Below are positions 23,994 through 64,000 of a stretch of 64,000 bases of DNA, piece after piece; position 1 is the first letter of the stretch; each line of letters opens with the position of its first letter. The position numbers and the translations under genes are program-made. Source of the DNA: Lucifuga dentata (Eukaryota; Chordata; Actinopteri; Ophidiiformes; Bythitidae); the NCBI GenBank assembly GCA_014773175.1, contig VXCM01000046.1, positions 248,001-312,000 of the forward strand. Direction: 5' to 3'. The notes below the pieces were generated by a model. It did no database searches, was not told the DNA's origin, and was given only the letters and a program-made list of their open reading frames with translations.

Positions 23994-24350
23994 CAGCGGT
24001 TCCCAAACTGTGGTCCCTGGACCAGTACCGGTCCTTGGGTTGGCCAGCAAACCGAGTAGAAGTAGCGGTGTGGTGTGCAGCGAGAAGCTAGCTAATGAGG
24101 CTATGAAACCTTCCAAGCTATATCGACACTTGGAAGCGAAGCGTCCCACTCTGAAGGACAAGCCTGTGGAATATTTTGAGAGGAGATCTGAACAAGACGA
24201 CAAGTGCTGAAAGGGTGAAAAGGTCATTATTTAAGTACGAGAACCGTGAACGCCTGGCACGCGGGCGATCTGTTTCAAAGCCGTCCTTGTCCGCATGGCT
24301 TCCATGCTAAGCATGCACCAGACTTAACTCTGTTAGCCAACTGCAGCAGT
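23994..24350 (+). mobile_element. hAT (ZBED/Charlie-like) transposon remnant
   Basis: The left edge CAGCGGTTCCCAAACTGTGG matches the terminal inverted repeat style of hAT-Charlie elements (CAGnGGTTCCCAA). Behind it, plus-strand codons around 24070-24180 give NEAMKPSKLYRHLEAKRP followed by TLKDKPVEYFERR. This is a block I recognise from ZBED/FAM200-type hAT transposase proteins, just after the zinc-finger start. The frame ends at 24210 and no transposase catalytic core follows. The right end was not located. It is a short, dead or internally deleted copy. Confidence 0.7.
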
Positions 24351-24766
24351 CAACCCTAGCAGTAGTCTGAAGAAAAAACAAAAATCATTCAAGTGCTAGC
24401 AAGCGAAACAAAAAATCAAAATCAAAAAATAAAAACGCTAATCACAGAAAGCACAGCTCCGTACAGAAAAAATTCTGCTTTGTCATGCTTTATCAAACAT
24501 TGGCTTAAAATATGCATATTTGAGATTATTCATGCGTATCCACACATAAACGACCATGTCTATGCATAGATACACACGCTTATATTTATATTATTTATGT
24601 AATCAAAACCCTGCTGTTGGAAAAGATGCAACAGCAGTTCCAAAGGAAGTGTACATAAATAGGATGCTGTGGTGTCGAGGTTTTAGCAGCACAATGGAGG
24701 ACAGAATGAGGAAGTCCAGAGTCCAGATGAGTGTGCGTTTGTGTGTGTGATCAGGGATTTGGTTGG

Positions 24767-61490
<36,724 letters not shown>

Positions 61491-61704
61491 GAAGGGGACC
61501 AGGGCGGTGAGGAATGGACGGCCGTCTCACAGACTCCCTGTCAGGCAGTAGCATCCACTTAGCCTTGATCCATGCCTGCACGCTTGGCCCACAGAGATGC
61601 AAAGAGAAAGATGCGGGGGGGGGCGATGATGAGGAGAGAACAGATCCCAGATCCTTGATTGACAGCACTGATGTACTGTATCCACACCGGCCCCCTTCTT
61701 CTGC

Positions 61705-61778
61705 NNNNNNNNNNNNNNNNNNNNNNNNNNNNNNNNNNNNNNNNNNNNNNNNNNNNNNNNNNNNNNNNNNNNNNNNNN
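61705..61778. other. Assembly gap (74 Ns)
   Basis: This is the only run of Ns longer than one base in the window. It is flanked by G/C homopolymer-rich sequence (GGGGGGGG at about 61616 and a C run at 61779), so it probably hides a GC-rich promoter segment of the beta-2a first exon. Confidence 0.9.
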
Positions 61779-64000
61779 CCCCCCCCACGTGTACACGATT
61801 CCCCTGACTCAGAAACCTGTTAACTCTCAGGCTTTGAAAAGTCACATTCTGCCGCTGCCTCCTCCTCTTCCATGCCTTCTATCCATCTCCATGTTGCAGA
61901 CTATTGCAGCAGAGTGGACATGAGCTGACTTGATAACAGAGTAGTTACCCCACCCTGAAATCCGTAACCACTCCAGCGACTCAGCAACTCTTCTGGGCTG
62001 CCAAATCCTCTGCAGTGCTGCTGTAGTGTAGCTCAGAGGTTCTGCATCAGGCTGACGAGCAAGACAGGCTGGCACTCTGCTTCAGCTGCTGGTGGATTTG
62101 GACACACTCAGCACACACACAAGTTCCTTCTCAGCAGGGAGGTGGAGTTCTGAGTGTCCTTTATTGACCGCTACCCCTTGCTTCCTAATGGAGGGCGTTG
62201 CCTCGATATTCTCCGCCTCTTCCCCCTCCTCCACCCAAGGTTCAGTCAAATTTAAAAGCTTGACATGCTGGCTTTCTTGGTGCCTCCCCTTTCCTTTCCT
62301 CAGTTTTAATTTCTTCCTTACTCTTTTCCTTTCTTTCTTCCTTTATGTCACGAGTCATCATTTTCTTCATCATTGCATTGCTTTATCCTTCAGTTTTACT
62401 CTGCATCATTGGCTCCGGCATATACTGAGAAAGCTAATGGATGCTGAGGAGACTGCACAGTGCTTACATTTAATAGAGTCTCATGTAGAGCAGCAGCGTA
62501 ATTCTGCCTATAGTGCAGCGAGAAGAGGCTCAAACAGAATCGTCATGCCACAGTGCTAAGTGTGAAAGCTAGCATCTACTCCAAATGTATGCTTCATTAT
62601 GGTGGTGTTCCTCAACATATTCAATGTCACCCTCCTTTAATGCAGTCTAATGTGTGCTCTATGTTAATACATGCAGAGTTGACACCTGTGCTGAAGGATC
62701 TGTTGCACTGAGAACAGGCAGAACAATAACCATCATTCCTGCTTTCAGACAGAGCTGTCCAGAAAGCTGTCCAGCTGTATTAAAACTAAAGGCTCCATTT
62801 CTCTAAAGCTTCTTTATACCTAAAAGTGCAAAACAGGTTGTGTATCCATATAATATACTGAACCTAAGCCAATTTTTGTGCCTTTACATTTTGTTATGCT
62901 ACCCAAATAAACCCTATGATTTATGCCTGCCATTTCAATATGATTTTTAACACATGTATGCTACAGCAGTCAGATCTATGGATTGTGACTGGTGTTTTGG
63001 TGTTTATATTAAGCAGTTTCTATACACAAGTGCTCCTGTATATAGGTGTGAAGCCTGCTGCATAGCTCCAGGCTCATCAGGGAAAACATCCGTATCCATA
63101 TATCTCATACCTATGACAGACTTTCAGACCAGAATAAACCTGGCACTCTCTTTCATCAGTGTTGAACCATCTTAGTTTACTGCCAATATTTCACAGGCTG
63201 ACATGTGCCTGTGGTGTGATGGACGGGCATCATTATAGACAGACTCGTGAATGTTAGGCTGGGAGGGGTAACCCATCTATCAGTTACTCTGTCAGAGGCC
63301 GACTCTCTTTGAGAAGTAATCATCACTCAGCTGCTCCTGACAGCATAACAAATGCTGCAGAGAATATGTCTGCACATAAAAGCATATAAAATACTATTTG
63401 TCTCATCTATGTTAATTATGGCCTTTCTAGTGTATTTTCAGCTGGATCACCCTGCAAGCCACACCTAAAGTCATTTAGTCAACAATTACAAAAACAAAAT
63501 CATTTTTGTTGTCAACAGCTTTAGTATGTTATCCCCTAGCAGATATAAATGGATTGTGATCATGCAAGTAAAGCAACAGAGAAAGAAATTTCTATTCTCA
63601 TGTGCAAGGAGCAGACTCTACCATTAATAGTTTAAAAATTGTCTTTGACTTGTTTTGCCACTAGATGGCAGTCTGATGTTGCTGTGATAGCTGAGATCAG
63701 CATCAGTGTTGGTTTAGCTGCAATCGCATGATGCCCAGAGCATTTAACAGTATTTCATTTCCAGCGTCATTACTAGGGTTTAATGCCAGACACTACACAT
63801 GGCTTGCCAGAAATATCTACAATAGGAAAGGTATGACATCTGCTGCTCAAAGATCAGATAAGGGTCTGGTGGGCTAATTTTTACACTTTCACCATTCCAA
63901 GATTTCAAGTGGATTAGACAGTGGCAGCTACTTTGTACCACTATGTCACCGGTATCTGTTACATAAAAAGTCTAAGACTGCCAGATCTGATAAGTATCAG
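61779..64000. other. Sequence upstream of the beta-2a exon, non-coding
   Basis: This is either the beta-2a promoter region or an intron of longer CACNB2 transcripts. The exon for SYGKGARRKNRFKG and TSSDTTSNSFVRQ, expected in beta-2c/2d forms, was looked for and not seen, so those exons are probably to the right of the window. A 155-codon plus-strand frame at 62092-62559 shows no recognisable domain. Confidence 0.45.

Noticed and set aside
62092..62559. 155-residue plus-strand frame
   Set aside because: Composition is biased to Ser/Phe/Leu from CT-rich DNA, with no motif or splice-supported extension.

Overview
This window is vertebrate nuclear DNA, almost certainly from a teleost fish. The evidence is five multi-exon genes with GT-AG introns, dispersed DNA transposons and an RTE-type LINE tail, dense CA/CT/GA microsatellites, and gene sizes compact by mammalian standards. 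There is no sign of bacterial or viral genes. The annotation rests on exon-by-exon reading: conserved protein blocks, splice sites and intron phases that add up to intact reading frames. Gene order from left to right is ZFAND1 (+, 3' part only), MAF1 (+, complete), ARL5B (-, complete), NSUN6 (+, complete) and CACNB2 (-, most of the gene, running off the right edge). ARL5B-NSUN6-CACNB2 matches the order I know from human chromosome 10p12. ZFAND1 and MAF1 are on human chromosome 8, so a rearrangement boundary probably lies between MAF1 and ARL5B (about 9.4-9.5 kb). || Layout: 1-2.3 kb ZFAND1; 2.45-2.53 kb a degenerate tRNA-Arg-like sequence; 3.1-9.4 kb MAF1; 9.5-14.9 kb ARL5B, converging on MAF1; 14.9-15.75 kb a head-to-head promoter interval shared by ARL5B and NSUN6; 15.7-21.7 kb NSUN6; 21.7-24.7 kb non-coding sequence with a hAT/ZBED-like remnant; 24.8-64 kb CACNB2 on the minus strand. 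|| The most informative region is CACNB2, which encodes the beta-2 auxiliary subunit of voltage-gated calcium channels. Its common core (SH3, HOOK, guanylate-kinase-like domain) sits in 24.8-39.1 kb. Upstream, within 41-61.5 kb, are four separate candidate first exons, all splicing in phase 0 to the same acceptor at 39076: a beta-2e-like cationic one, a short acidic one resembling beta-3/beta-4 N-termini, a beta-2b-like one whose expected ATG has become ATA, and a beta-2a-like one with the Cys-Cys palmitoylation pair. Alternative exons 7A and 7B are both present. The last exon codes for an unusual tail rich in poly-His and poly-Glu. || A TTAA-flanked inverted-repeat element of about 0.6 kb occurs eight times across the window, in at least two subfamilies. 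Fourteen single-N positions are present. Most of those in non-repetitive sequence are flanked by near-identical direct copies of about 60-65 bp, which I read as unmerged contig ends. They create false exon duplication in NSUN6 and a false frameshift in the last CACNB2 exon. No CRISPR arrays, operons, integrated viral genes or new enzyme systems were seen.
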